A DNA stretch of 64,000 nt from NCBI GenBank assembly GCA_003537755.1, contig DPQS01000029.1:28493-92492 (forward strand). Reading direction: 5' to 3'. Under the pieces are notes generated by a model. The model was not told where the DNA came from. It saw nothing but the letters and a program-made list of their open reading frames with translations, and ran no database searches. Shown here piece after piece: positions 45,484 to 54,451 of this stretch (position 1 is the first letter of the stretch; each line of letters starts with the position of its first letter). Source of the DNA: Clostridiales bacterium (lineage in GTDB: Bacteria; Bacillota; Clostridia; Christensenellales; CAG-314). The position numbers were made by a program, and so were the translations under genes.

Positions 45484-48400
45484 AGAAAAAAATTATTCTT
45501 GCACTTGTCTGCATTTGTTGTTTGTCCGCTGTTCTGGCAAACGTCAATGTTGGCGCGGCGGTATTTGTCTACAACTTGTTCGATCTGAACAACTGCTACT
45601 CGCAAACAAACGCCGCAGTCCCGACCGACACCGGCATTACCGTTGCGGACAGGGGATTGCAAATCACAGCCAAAGGCGACGGCGCAAGCGTAAGTTACAA
45701 AAACACGGCGAGCGGATTGTTTGACATATCGTTTTTGCCGTATTCGAGCGCAACTTACGGCGGTTCGAGCTACGAAGGCGACAGCTACGACAACAAGTAT
45801 CAGGATTTGGACGAGATGAGTCTTGTCTTTACCGAAACAAACGGCAGCAAGCGTTCGTTTGCAGTCAGACTGACGGGCGGCGCGGACGGCAACAACGTCA
45901 CGGTAAATGCGTCCGTCGAAACAAACGACTACCGCGGAGGTATGTACTACTATCGCGACAACAACGCTTGCGGCAGCACAAGCGGTTACAACGCAAACGG
46001 CGTGTATACGTACTTGTACGGATGCAGTTTCTCCAACGTTGCGGTCGCTTCGGGAGCGTATGCCTCGGCAAACGTCAGCCCCGTGCGCATTGTGTTTGAC
46101 CCCGTCGGGATGAAGGTGTACGGCTACAACTATGGTTACAATGCATATGCCGCCGAAAAACGCCTTATCTGGGACATGGGCGCAAGCGTAAACGACGGAC
46201 GAAACGTCGGCGTCAGCTACTCTTCGTTTGAACAGTACACCGTCAGCCTGGTGTTTGACAAAGTAAAGGCGGGCAAAACGGCTTCGATCGTGCTGTATTC
46301 GATAAACGGTCAAAACTTTGCAAACTCCGTCGCAACAAACACGGCAGGACCCGAATGTGCAGTGTTCGACGTCGGCGCGGCAACGGTGGGCGAAAGTTAC
46401 ACGTTGAAAAAACCGACATGCTTCGACGTTGTTTCGGGAATCATCGATTTTGACGGACTTGTCAAGGTTGCCTCCCCCGACGGCGAAACGGAGGCCATCT
46501 ACGCAGACGGAGCAAAGGTTACTCCCGACAAGGAGGGCTTCGTCGCGTGGCAGGACGGAGTAAGTTTCGTGTGCCGTGCCACAGGCGACTACACGATCAT
46601 TTACAAGGCGAAAGACGGCGACGGCATTTACGGGCAACCTTACACCGTTACCGTTGCGGCAGCGGCAGCTGCGACGGCAAAATTCATCGTTACCGACGAG
46701 TACGAAACCTACCTGCGGGTAGGCGCAAACATAACGGTGACGGGCGCAAAGTGGATTGTCGGAGACGGCACCGTCGGCGCAACGTGCGTTGTAAGCAGTC
46801 CGGACGGGACGATTTTGCAAAGTCCGTACACGGCGGCGCAACAAGGCAGATACACGCTGACTTATTCCGCCGAGGTGCAGGGCAGGCAGTTGACGACCAA
46901 CGTGTACGTGTATGCGTTTGAAGATAACGACGCGCTGCTGCGTTGCACTAACGGTGTGTCTGTAACATCTGCAGGATCCGACCTGCACAGCGAGCTTGCG
47001 GGACTTGTGGCGTCAACAACCGTTGCCAATGGTACGATTACCTACAAGCAGACAATCGACATCAAAAACAAAACCAAGGAAGACACGCTTATCTCGTTTA
47101 TGGCACTGCCCAGGACAATGGGCGCGTCGGCAATGGGGCAAATCGCCGTCAGACTGACGGACAGCGCAAACGACAAAAACTACGTATTGTTGCTGGTCAG
47201 CCCTTCTACGGAACAGGACATGAGCGTTGTTCGCGCAGGCTCGGCGGAGCAGACGCCGGCGGGACGCTCCAACAGTGGCTCGGTGGAGTCCTACGTGGGC
47301 GGCGGTACAAAATTCTTCCACAGCTTTTACGGTGTGGCAAACTACGTGGACATCACTAAGCAGTTTGTCGACGTGCGCATGGACTACAAGAGCAGGCAAA
47401 TTTACGTCGGAGACAAACTTGTGTGCGACCTTGACGACAGCGAGTACTTCGTCAATGCGTGGGATGGTTTTGAAGGCGACGCGATACTGTCGGTTACCAT
47501 GCGCGAGTTGTCCGGCGACAGCGCAAGCGTACTTATCGACAAGATTGACGGACAAAAAATCTACGGCAAGTACCACGGCGACTGCGTTCCGCCTGTTGTC
47601 GGTGCCGATTTCGACGAAACGGACATTCCCAAGGCCGTTGTAGGGCGCAAGTATCCGTTGTTGCCCGTCCGCGTGACGGACAATGTCGACGCTTTGCCCG
47701 ACGTACAAGCTACCGTGACGGATCGCAACGGCGTAGTGGAAGTAACGGACAATGCGTTTGTGCCGACTGCGGAAGGCGAGTATTACATTACGTTTGCCGC
47801 AACGGACAAGGCGGGCAACCAAACTACGGTCAGGTACACGGTCAACGCTTATACCGGGATTGACACGCTTGACATATCGACGAACGGCGATGTGCCGTCG
47901 CAAGCATATGTCGGCGAAAAGATTATTCTGCCTGCCTGCACCGTGGTCGGCGGCAGCGGTATGAATGTGATTACCGTCACCGCAACGGGCAAAAATACCG
48001 GTACCGTTTACAACGCGACCGACCTTGTGTTTGTACCGCTTGTACAGGACACGTATGAAGTCGTCTACGCCGTGACGGACTACCTCGGGACAAAGCAAAC
48101 GACGTCGCAAACCGTCGGCGTAACGATAAACGACAAACCCGTGTTTGACAGCACTCCGCAGCTGCCCGAGATACTTATTTCGGGACGCGCAACGACTTTG
48201 CCTCAAGTCAACGCATACGACTACAAGGCAAACAAACCGGCGACGGTAGCGGTAATGGTGGAAGCGGACGGCACTACGGAACAGGTTGGCAACGACCTTG
48301 TGTACGTACCTCAGACCACGGCGGCAAATGTGTCGGCTGTGGTTGTGTACACGGCAACTGCGGCAAGCGGCGCAACGCAACAGATGCGCTTTGACGTGCG

Positions 48401-49535
48401 CATTGTAAGTCTGCGCGACGAGGACGGCGCGCTTGTGCTTTCGCGGTACTTTGTTGCCGACAACACCGTGAATCTTGTGCAAAACGAAGACTACCTGACG
48501 CTTGACTTCGGCGCGGGCGACGACAAAAAGATTGAGTTTGTCAAAAAGCTGTACTCACACGGATTTGAACTGACATTCGACGTCCCGTCGGGCGCAAACA
48601 ATTTCAACAAACTGTCAATCACCCTCACCGATGCGGCTGACCCCGACAAGAAGGTTGTGTTTACTGCCAGGAAGGGCGGCTTTGCCGACAGAACGACGGT
48701 TGTGTCGATAAACGGCTTGCAGGAGGTATCGGTCGAAGGTAACTTCTTCGAGTCGGTCAAGCTGATGCGCGTGGCATACGACAACAAGGACTACTCCGTC
48801 AAGGACTCTTCGGGCTTGACTGTCGGTTACGTCAAGTACTATGCCGACGGCAGTTTGTTCCGCGGATTCTCCGACACGGTGTTTATGCAAATAACCGCCG
48901 AAGAGGTGCAAGGCACGTCCCAGATCAATTTGTACAAGGTGGGCAATCAATTGCTGATGGAAAACGACAACGATTACACCCAACCCATCATTGTAACCGA
49001 CGGCGAAATATCCCGCTCGGTCCGGAAAGGACAAACCCTTGTGGTCAGCGCGGCAAAAGCGTACGACGTACTGGGATTTGAAACTACCACAACAGTGTCT
49101 GTCGTCAAGGACGGCAAGGTGATACTTGCAAACACGTCCGCCGACAAGGAATACACCGTGACATTGGACGAGTACGGCGAATACACGATTGTGTACAGTG
49201 CCGTCGATGAAAACGACAATGTCGCAAACGCAACCCTTGTGGTCAATGTTCGCGACGACGTTGCGCCCACGATACAGGTTGACCGGACAGAGTTGGTTGT
49301 ATATGCAAATACGGCGGTTAAACTGCCGAAAGCGACAGCTACGGACGACGTAAGCGTCGCAAAAGAGTACGTATTTGTGATTGACTGCGACAACAACATG
49401 ATAAACGTAACCGGCAAGGAGGAGTACACGCCTGCCAGGAAAGGTATTTATACAATACGCTATGTTGCCGTCGATTCGTCCGGCAACTACGGCATCGTCG
49501 ATGTCGTTTTGAAGGTTGCGGAGGCAAAACAATGA
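45480..49535 (+). CDS. Giant secreted lectin-like/Ig-repeat protein (cassette B)
   Basis: About 1351 aa from ATG 45480, with AGGAGG 9 bp upstream and overlap with the permease stop. Upstream in-frame ATGs lie inside the permease gene. The signal peptide is MKKKIILALVCICCLSAVLA. It has three lectin-like modules with GYNANGVYT and RLIWDMG as in cassette A (GYNEDGVYT, RVVWDF), then Ig-like domains such as GEYYITFAATDKAGNQTT and GIYTIRYVAVDSSGNYG. No LPXTG anchor or catalytic motif. It is colinear with the protein at 25401. A secreted glycan-binding function is inferred. The stop overlaps the next gene's start. Confidence 0.82.
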   Translation: MKKKIILALVCICCLSAVLANVNVGAAVFVYNLFDLNNCYSQTNAAVPTDTGITVADRGLQITAKGDGASVSYKNTASGLFDISFLPYSSATYGGSSYEGDSYDNKYQDLDEMSLVFTETNGSKRSFAVRLTGGADGNNVTVNASVETNDYRGGMYYYRDNNACGSTSGYNANGVYTYLYGCSFSNVAVASGAYASANVSPVRIVFDPVGMKVYGYNYGYNAYAAEKRLIWDMGASVNDGRNVGVSYSSFEQYTVSLVFDKVKAGKTASIVLYSINGQNFANSVATNTAGPECAVFDVGAATVGESYTLKKPTCFDVVSGIIDFDGLVKVASPDGETEAIYADGAKVTPDKEGFVAWQDGVSFVCRATGDYTIIYKAKDGDGIYGQPYTVTVAAAAAATAKFIVTDEYETYLRVGANITVTGAKWIVGDGTVGATCVVSSPDGTILQSPYTAAQQGRYTLTYSAEVQGRQLTTNVYVYAFEDNDALLRCTNGVSVTSAGSDLHSELAGLVASTTVANGTITYKQTIDIKNKTKEDTLISFMALPRTMGASAMGQIAVRLTDSANDKNYVLLLVSPSTEQDMSVVRAGSAEQTPAGRSNSGSVESYVGGGTKFFHSFYGVANYVDITKQFVDVRMDYKSRQIYVGDKLVCDLDDSEYFVNAWDGFEGDAILSVTMRELSGDSASVLIDKIDGQKIYGKYHGDCVPPVVGADFDETDIPKAVVGRKYPLLPVRVTDNVDALPDVQATVTDRNGVVEVTDNAFVPTAEGEYYITFAATDKAGNQTTVRYTVNAYTGIDTLDISTNGDVPSQAYVGEKIILPACTVVGGSGMNVITVTATGKNTGTVYNATDLVFVPLVQDTYEVVYAVTDYLGTKQTTSQTVGVTINDKPVFDSTPQLPEILISGRATTLPQVNAYDYKANKPATVAVMVEADGTTEQVGNDLVYVPQTTAANVSAVVVYTATAASGATQQMRFDVRIVSLRDEDGALVLSRYFVADNTVNLVQNEDYLTLDFGAGDDKKIEFVKKLYSHGFELTFDVPSGANNFNKLSITLTDAADPDKKVVFTARKGGFADRTTVVSINGLQEVSVEGNFFESVKLMRVAYDNKDYSVKDSSGLTVGYVKYYADGSLFRGFSDTVFMQITAEEVQGTSQINLYKVGNQLLMENDNDYTQPIIVTDGEISRSVRKGQTLVVSAAKAYDVLGFETTTTVSVVKDGKVILANTSADKEYTVTLDEYGEYTIVYSAVDENDNVANATLVVNVRDDVAPTIQVDRTELVVYANTAVKLPKATATDDVSVAKEYVFVIDCDNNMINVTGKEEYTPARKGIYTIRYVAVDSSGNYGIVDVVLKVAEAKQ

Positions 49536-51445
49536 ACAAGATCATCAGGCTGACAAGCGTAATTCTGGTATTGATGTTTAGTTTGACTATGCTATTTGCT
49601 TGTACCGATAACAATGGCAACAAGCCGACCTACGAGGAAGATCCGGGCAAAACGCTGACGGAGACAAACATTCTGTTGGCAAACAACGGAACAACCGACT
49701 ACAAAATCGTCCTTCCCGAAAATCCCCAAAAGAAGGAACTTGTGGCGCGTAACGAACTTGTCGAGTTTCTCGGCAAGGCAACAGGCGCAACCTTTGCCGT
49801 TGTCAGCGACAACGGATTGACATTCAATCCGCAGGATAAGTACATCTCTGTCGGCAACACCGAGATTCTTGCCACAAGCGGCGTCGCGGTGGAGCAAGAC
49901 AAACTTACTTCCGACGGATACCGCATTGTCACCAAGGGCAACACGGTAATTATTGCCGGTCCGTCCGACTACGGAACACTGTACGGAGCGTACGCTTTTC
50001 TCAATTGGCAAATAGGTTTCGAGACCTACGCCGAGGACGAAGTGTACTACGAAACGAAAACGCAACTCAAGTTGTTGAAATTCGACGAAACGGAAGCTCC
50101 CGACTTTGAAAAACGCCAACTCGGTTACTACACGGCGTGGTCCATCGACAGTTACCGCGACCGTCTGCGCGTGGAACGCCACGGCAAAGACTGGATTTAC
50201 GGCTCGCACAGTCACTTTACCATTATGCCCAAGGGAACCTACTACGCGCAACACCGCGATTGGTACAGCTCGGACGGTACGCAACTGTGTCTTACCAACG
50301 AAGAAATGCGCAAGGAATTTGTTGCGCGGTTGAAGTACATCATTTCTTCGCACCCCGACGAACACTACATTCTGTTGGGCGCCGAGGACGTCAACTCGTT
50401 CTGCTACTGTGACAACTGCAAAAAGGCAATAGCCAAGTACGGCACGGAAAGCGGCGTGGACATGGTGTTTGTCAACAAGGTCGCGCGCGATATCAACGCG
50501 TGGCTGGAACAAACCGACCCCGATCGCTTCATCTACATCGGCACGTTTGCTTACAACAAGACAATTCCCGCGCCTGTCAAAAAGAACGCCGACGGCGAGT
50601 ATGTCCCCACTCACGTGGACGTGGTTGCCGAACCGAACGTATTTATCTACTTTGCTCCGCTCGGAGCCAACTTCAGCTACGGTTTCCTGGACGAGGAACA
50701 CAATTCCGAAATTGCCCAAAGCATGTTAGGGTGGAAGGTTATCTGTCCGACATTCTGCATCTGGACATACAGTGCAAACTTCTTCAACTATTTTACCAAC
50801 TTCAACAATTGGGGCACTCAGGCCTTGCAATACAGGGAGTTGAAAAGTGTCGGCGGTAAGGTTATCTTTGACATGGGTACATGGGACACGGCGGCTCCGT
50901 CGTTTGAACGTTTGCGCTCTTACGTCACGGCAAAGCTGATGTGGGACACCGAAGCCGACACTCAAAAACTTATTGCCGACTTCATGCAGCACTACTACAA
51001 GGATGCGGCGGAGTACATGACAAAGTACTACGATCTGATGCGTTCCTACCTTGAAGTAATCCGTGTGGAAAACAACATGGATGCCACCTGCTACGTCAAC
51101 TACAACAATGTCAAGTACTGGTCGAAAGCCTACGTTGATACGTGCATGAGCTACTTCGAACAAGCACTTGCCGCAGTGGAAAAGTACAAACAAAGCGACC
51201 CGACGTTGTACGAATCGTTGACCAAACGAATAAAAATGGAAAAGTTGTCCGTTTTGTTTGTCGCATTGCAACATTACCAACAAACATACACCCCGTCGCA
51301 ACAAAAGGCAATGATTGACGAGTTTGAAGAAGTGGCAAAGGCAAACAACGTTATGTATTGGCACGAACACACCAATCTGGCGCAAGGCGACGACGGCGCG
51401 GTGGACAAGCGCATCAATGCATGGCGGCTGTCGATAGGTGAGTGA
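49532..51445 (+). CDS. DUF4838-type lipoprotein (cassette B)
   Basis: 637-aa surface lipoprotein (LFAC, Cys24), paralogue of 29641. The N-terminal domain begins NILLANNGTTDYKIVLPE. The DUF4838 hallmark FCYCDNC occurs at about residue 290 after LLGAEDVN. Both paralogues keep HYY-AGE/-DAAEY segments near the C-terminus. It may be an extracellular glycosidase-like enzyme; the activity of this family is not established. Start ATG overlaps the upstream stop (ATGA), so translation is probably coupled. Confidence 0.85.
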   Translation: MNKIIRLTSVILVLMFSLTMLFACTDNNGNKPTYEEDPGKTLTETNILLANNGTTDYKIVLPENPQKKELVARNELVEFLGKATGATFAVVSDNGLTFNPQDKYISVGNTEILATSGVAVEQDKLTSDGYRIVTKGNTVIIAGPSDYGTLYGAYAFLNWQIGFETYAEDEVYYETKTQLKLLKFDETEAPDFEKRQLGYYTAWSIDSYRDRLRVERHGKDWIYGSHSHFTIMPKGTYYAQHRDWYSSDGTQLCLTNEEMRKEFVARLKYIISSHPDEHYILLGAEDVNSFCYCDNCKKAIAKYGTESGVDMVFVNKVARDINAWLEQTDPDRFIYIGTFAYNKTIPAPVKKNADGEYVPTHVDVVAEPNVFIYFAPLGANFSYGFLDEEHNSEIAQSMLGWKVICPTFCIWTYSANFFNYFTNFNNWGTQALQYRELKSVGGKVIFDMGTWDTAAPSFERLRSYVTAKLMWDTEADTQKLIADFMQHYYKDAAEYMTKYYDLMRSYLEVIRVENNMDATCYVNYNNVKYWSKAYVDTCMSYFEQALAAVEKYKQSDPTLYESLTKRIKMEKLSVLFVALQHYQQTYTPSQQKAMIDEFEEVAKANNVMYWHEHTNLAQGDDGAVDKRINAWRLSIGE

Positions 51446-51453
51446 GGTGCAAC

Positions 51454-54255
51454 ATGAACAAAAAATTACTACTCGTATTGATGTTTGTTTTGTGCGTGAC
51501 GTTGTTGTGCGCATGCAAACCCACCGATGACAATCCGCCTGATCCTGCTCCCGACAAAGTGGAAATTACTCTGTCGGCGCAGCAATTGGAATTGGAAATG
51601 GGACAGTCTGCGACCGTCACAGCAACGGTCAGCGGTAGCGAAGAAGTGCCTGTATGGACAACATCCGCGGCGGGCATTGCAACGGTCAGCGGCGGCAAGG
51701 TGACAGCTGTAGCGGATGGCTCCGCGACAATCACGGCAACGATCGGAGACGTAGCGGCGACTTGCGTTGTTACCGTCAACTCGCACGAAACGGTCACCCT
51801 CGACCGCACCGCATTGAGATTGTTTAAGGGCGAAAGCGTCAAAGTGGGCGCAACGGTAAAAAGGGGGCTTGTCGAACAACAAGTTGCCGTCAGTTACAGC
51901 GCGCAACCCGAAGGCTACGTGACCGTGGACGACGACGGCGTCGTCACGGGTGTAAAAATTACCAAGTCGCCCGTAACGGAAGTGTTGCTTACGGCAACAA
52001 CCGCCAACGGTACCACAGCCACCTGCACCGTTACGGTGGAAGAAGTTGTGGTAATCAATCTGTCGCAAACCGAAGTCACTTTGCATCCGAACGGACAAAA
52101 TTCCGCCCGTATCGAAGTCAGCGGCAAAAAGGGACAATATGCTCTCAATGCCGCTTCGGTAGAGTGGACAAGCAGCAACCCCGACATAGTCGAAGTAAAA
52201 GTCGATTCCAAGGGGGCAACTCTTACGGCAAAAAAGAGCGGAGACGTAACGATCACCGCAAGCGTGGCTGGCTCGTCCGAAGTGGCTGTGTGCAACGTTG
52301 AAAGCTGGTACGCACTGTCGACGCCCGCCGACATGGAGTACATGCGCACGGATATAAACGGCGTGTTTAAGCTCGTCAGCGACATCGACTTCGGCGGTAA
52401 GGCGTGGGACGGCGTTACCAAATGGAAAGGCGACGGAATCCCCGACAGCGAGTATTTCGGCGGCACGCTTGACGGACAGGGCTACGCAATCAAAAACATC
52501 AACATTTTGTCCGGTTGGAACAACGGCATTATCGGTCAGACCAACACCACAAGCGTAGTTCGCAATCTGTCGGTCATCAATCTTGTCAACCAGGACACAA
52601 GCAACAAGGTAGGCAGCGTTGTTTCCTTTAATAAAGGTCTGATAGAAAACTGCTACCTGGAAAACACCATTCAAAGCGACAGTCAAAGCAACTGGAACAG
52701 TCACGGCGGCATTGTTGCCACCAACGCGCAAACGGGCATAATACGCAACTGTATCGTGCGCGTGACGGCAAGCCGCGCCTACAACAACGCGGGAGCCATT
52801 GTCGGCTACAACTGCGGTGTAATAGACAATTGCTACGCCATTTGTACCGAAGCGAGGTTGCCTTTGTACGTAGAGTGGAGCAATTCTCTCGGTACCATTA
52901 CCGATTGCGGCGTGTATACAAGCGTCGCCGACTTCGTAAGCGGCGCACAACTGCACACTTTTTCCGACAAGGTGTGGACAAACACGGGCTTGGACGTACC
53001 GTCGCTGTACCACTACCAAAGTGTGTCGTTTGACAAAGATACTTTGTACTTTGCGCAGGGTCGTCGTTACAACATCAACCCCGCCAACGTGACGGGAGCA
53101 GAGATGCAGTGGCAACTCGCAGGCGACGACGGCGCACTTGTGTGCGAGCAAAACGCCGACAATTCTCTGAATTTCTTTGCGCGCAAAAAGGGCGTGGCAA
53201 GGTTGACCGTCAGGCTTGCCAACGGATCTACCGCCGGCGTAAACATTGTAGTTACCGGCGTTGTGATTTCGCCCGACGTCGAAAACGTCAGTCTGGACTA
53301 CAACAATCCGTCTCTTTCCGACGAAAAAGCCATTCGATTGTTTGACGAACAGGGCAACGAGATTACACAGCACCTGACCTTTACTACCACCGACGATCGC
53401 GTTGCAACTGTTGGCGAAAACGGTGTAATCACCGCTGTCGGCGCAGGAAAATGCTTTATTAACCTGCGTTACATCGATGACGACTATATGCAGTTTGTCG
53501 CGGTTGACGTTACGGGTTGGCAACAAATCTCCACGCCTCAGCAGTTGCAGGCGATGAAGGACAACTACAAACTTAACTATTGCCTTGTCAACGACATCGA
53601 TTTCGGCAACAACGTGTTTACCACCATTACCAAGTGGACGGCGACGGACAGCGACGAATTGTACTTCTCGGGCATCTTCGACGGCAACGGTTACTCTGTC
53701 AAAAATGTCAGGATTGTCGGCAACGACAGCGGTATCTGGGGGCGTACGGCAACCACGGCTGTAATACGCAACACCGTGTTTGACAACATCGAGTTTGCGC
53801 CGTCAGGCAACAACACGATTGCCAACACGTTCGGGGTTGTTTCGTTCAATACAGGCACCGTGCGCGATTGCATTGTAAAAGCCAAATTCAACGTCGGAAA
53901 CACAACCGACTACCGTACGGGCGGAGGCATCTGCGGCAACAACGAGTTCCGCGGGCGTGTGTACAACTGCATTTCCTATGTGGACGCCTCGGCAGTAACC
54001 GGACCCGAAAACTACGTCGGTGTGCTGTTCGGACTGTGTCAGGGCGTTGCAAAGGATTGTATAGGCATTGTCGTCGGCAACACGACGGCAACCGTAAATG
54101 CAATTTCGTTTATCAACAGCAGCGGTGTGTCGGCGTGCAAACACTTTGCATCCGAGCAAGCCGCAGTGGCGGAGTACGCGCCTTTCGGTTCGTTTTCGAC
54201 GGCGGTGTGGAACGTGTCGGATACAAGACTGCCTGTGTTGCGCCATTTGTTTTAA
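51454..54255 (+). CDS. BIg2/beta-helix surface lipoprotein (cassette B)
   Basis: About 933 aa, lipobox LCAC (Cys21). BIg2 domains occupy about residues 30-280 (VPVWTTSAAGIATVSGGKVT; GSATITATIGDVAAT). A beta-helix-like module with DIDFGGKAW and FGGTLDGQGYAIKNI comes next, then another Ig-like region and a second copy of the module (DIDFGNNVF; FSGIFDGNGYSVKNV). This is a doubled version of the cassette A protein at 31598. I chose ATG 51454, where the signal peptide begins; a GTG at 51442 would add four residues. Likely adhesin or glycan binder (inference). Confidence 0.82.
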   Translation: MNKKLLLVLMFVLCVTLLCACKPTDDNPPDPAPDKVEITLSAQQLELEMGQSATVTATVSGSEEVPVWTTSAAGIATVSGGKVTAVADGSATITATIGDVAATCVVTVNSHETVTLDRTALRLFKGESVKVGATVKRGLVEQQVAVSYSAQPEGYVTVDDDGVVTGVKITKSPVTEVLLTATTANGTTATCTVTVEEVVVINLSQTEVTLHPNGQNSARIEVSGKKGQYALNAASVEWTSSNPDIVEVKVDSKGATLTAKKSGDVTITASVAGSSEVAVCNVESWYALSTPADMEYMRTDINGVFKLVSDIDFGGKAWDGVTKWKGDGIPDSEYFGGTLDGQGYAIKNINILSGWNNGIIGQTNTTSVVRNLSVINLVNQDTSNKVGSVVSFNKGLIENCYLENTIQSDSQSNWNSHGGIVATNAQTGIIRNCIVRVTASRAYNNAGAIVGYNCGVIDNCYAICTEARLPLYVEWSNSLGTITDCGVYTSVADFVSGAQLHTFSDKVWTNTGLDVPSLYHYQSVSFDKDTLYFAQGRRYNINPANVTGAEMQWQLAGDDGALVCEQNADNSLNFFARKKGVARLTVRLANGSTAGVNIVVTGVVISPDVENVSLDYNNPSLSDEKAIRLFDEQGNEITQHLTFTTTDDRVATVGENGVITAVGAGKCFINLRYIDDDYMQFVAVDVTGWQQISTPQQLQAMKDNYKLNYCLVNDIDFGNNVFTTITKWTATDSDELYFSGIFDGNGYSVKNVRIVGNDSGIWGRTATTAVIRNTVFDNIEFAPSGNNTIANTFGVVSFNTGTVRDCIVKAKFNVGNTTDYRTGGGICGNNEFRGRVYNCISYVDASAVTGPENYVGVLFGLCQGVAKDCIGIVVGNTTATVNAISFINSSGVSACKHFASEQAAVAEYAPFGSFSTAVWNVSDTRLPVLRHLF

Positions 54256-54283
54256 TGACGAACAAGCACAAAAAAGATTTGTC

Positions 54284-54312
54284 AATTTGTCGGCAGATTT
54301 CTAATACGTATG
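54284..54312 (-). repeat. 29-nt intergenic element, copy 3 (inverted)
   Basis: Read on the minus strand it begins CATACGTAT and ends TGCCGACAAATT, matching the copy at 39988 at 24 of 29 positions. It occupies the same gene gap in cassette B as copy 1 does in cassette A, but in the opposite orientation. Confidence 0.5.
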
Positions 54313-54451
54313 TGTTTTTTTGAGTACATGTACGGGCACGAGCGATGTCCGCTGCGTGTACAAAAGTTGCGTTTGTTGTTTGACGCAAGACAAGTAAAAA
54401 AGGACTTGACGAAAGGAAACTTTCGTAAATAAAAACAAGGAGAAAGAAACA

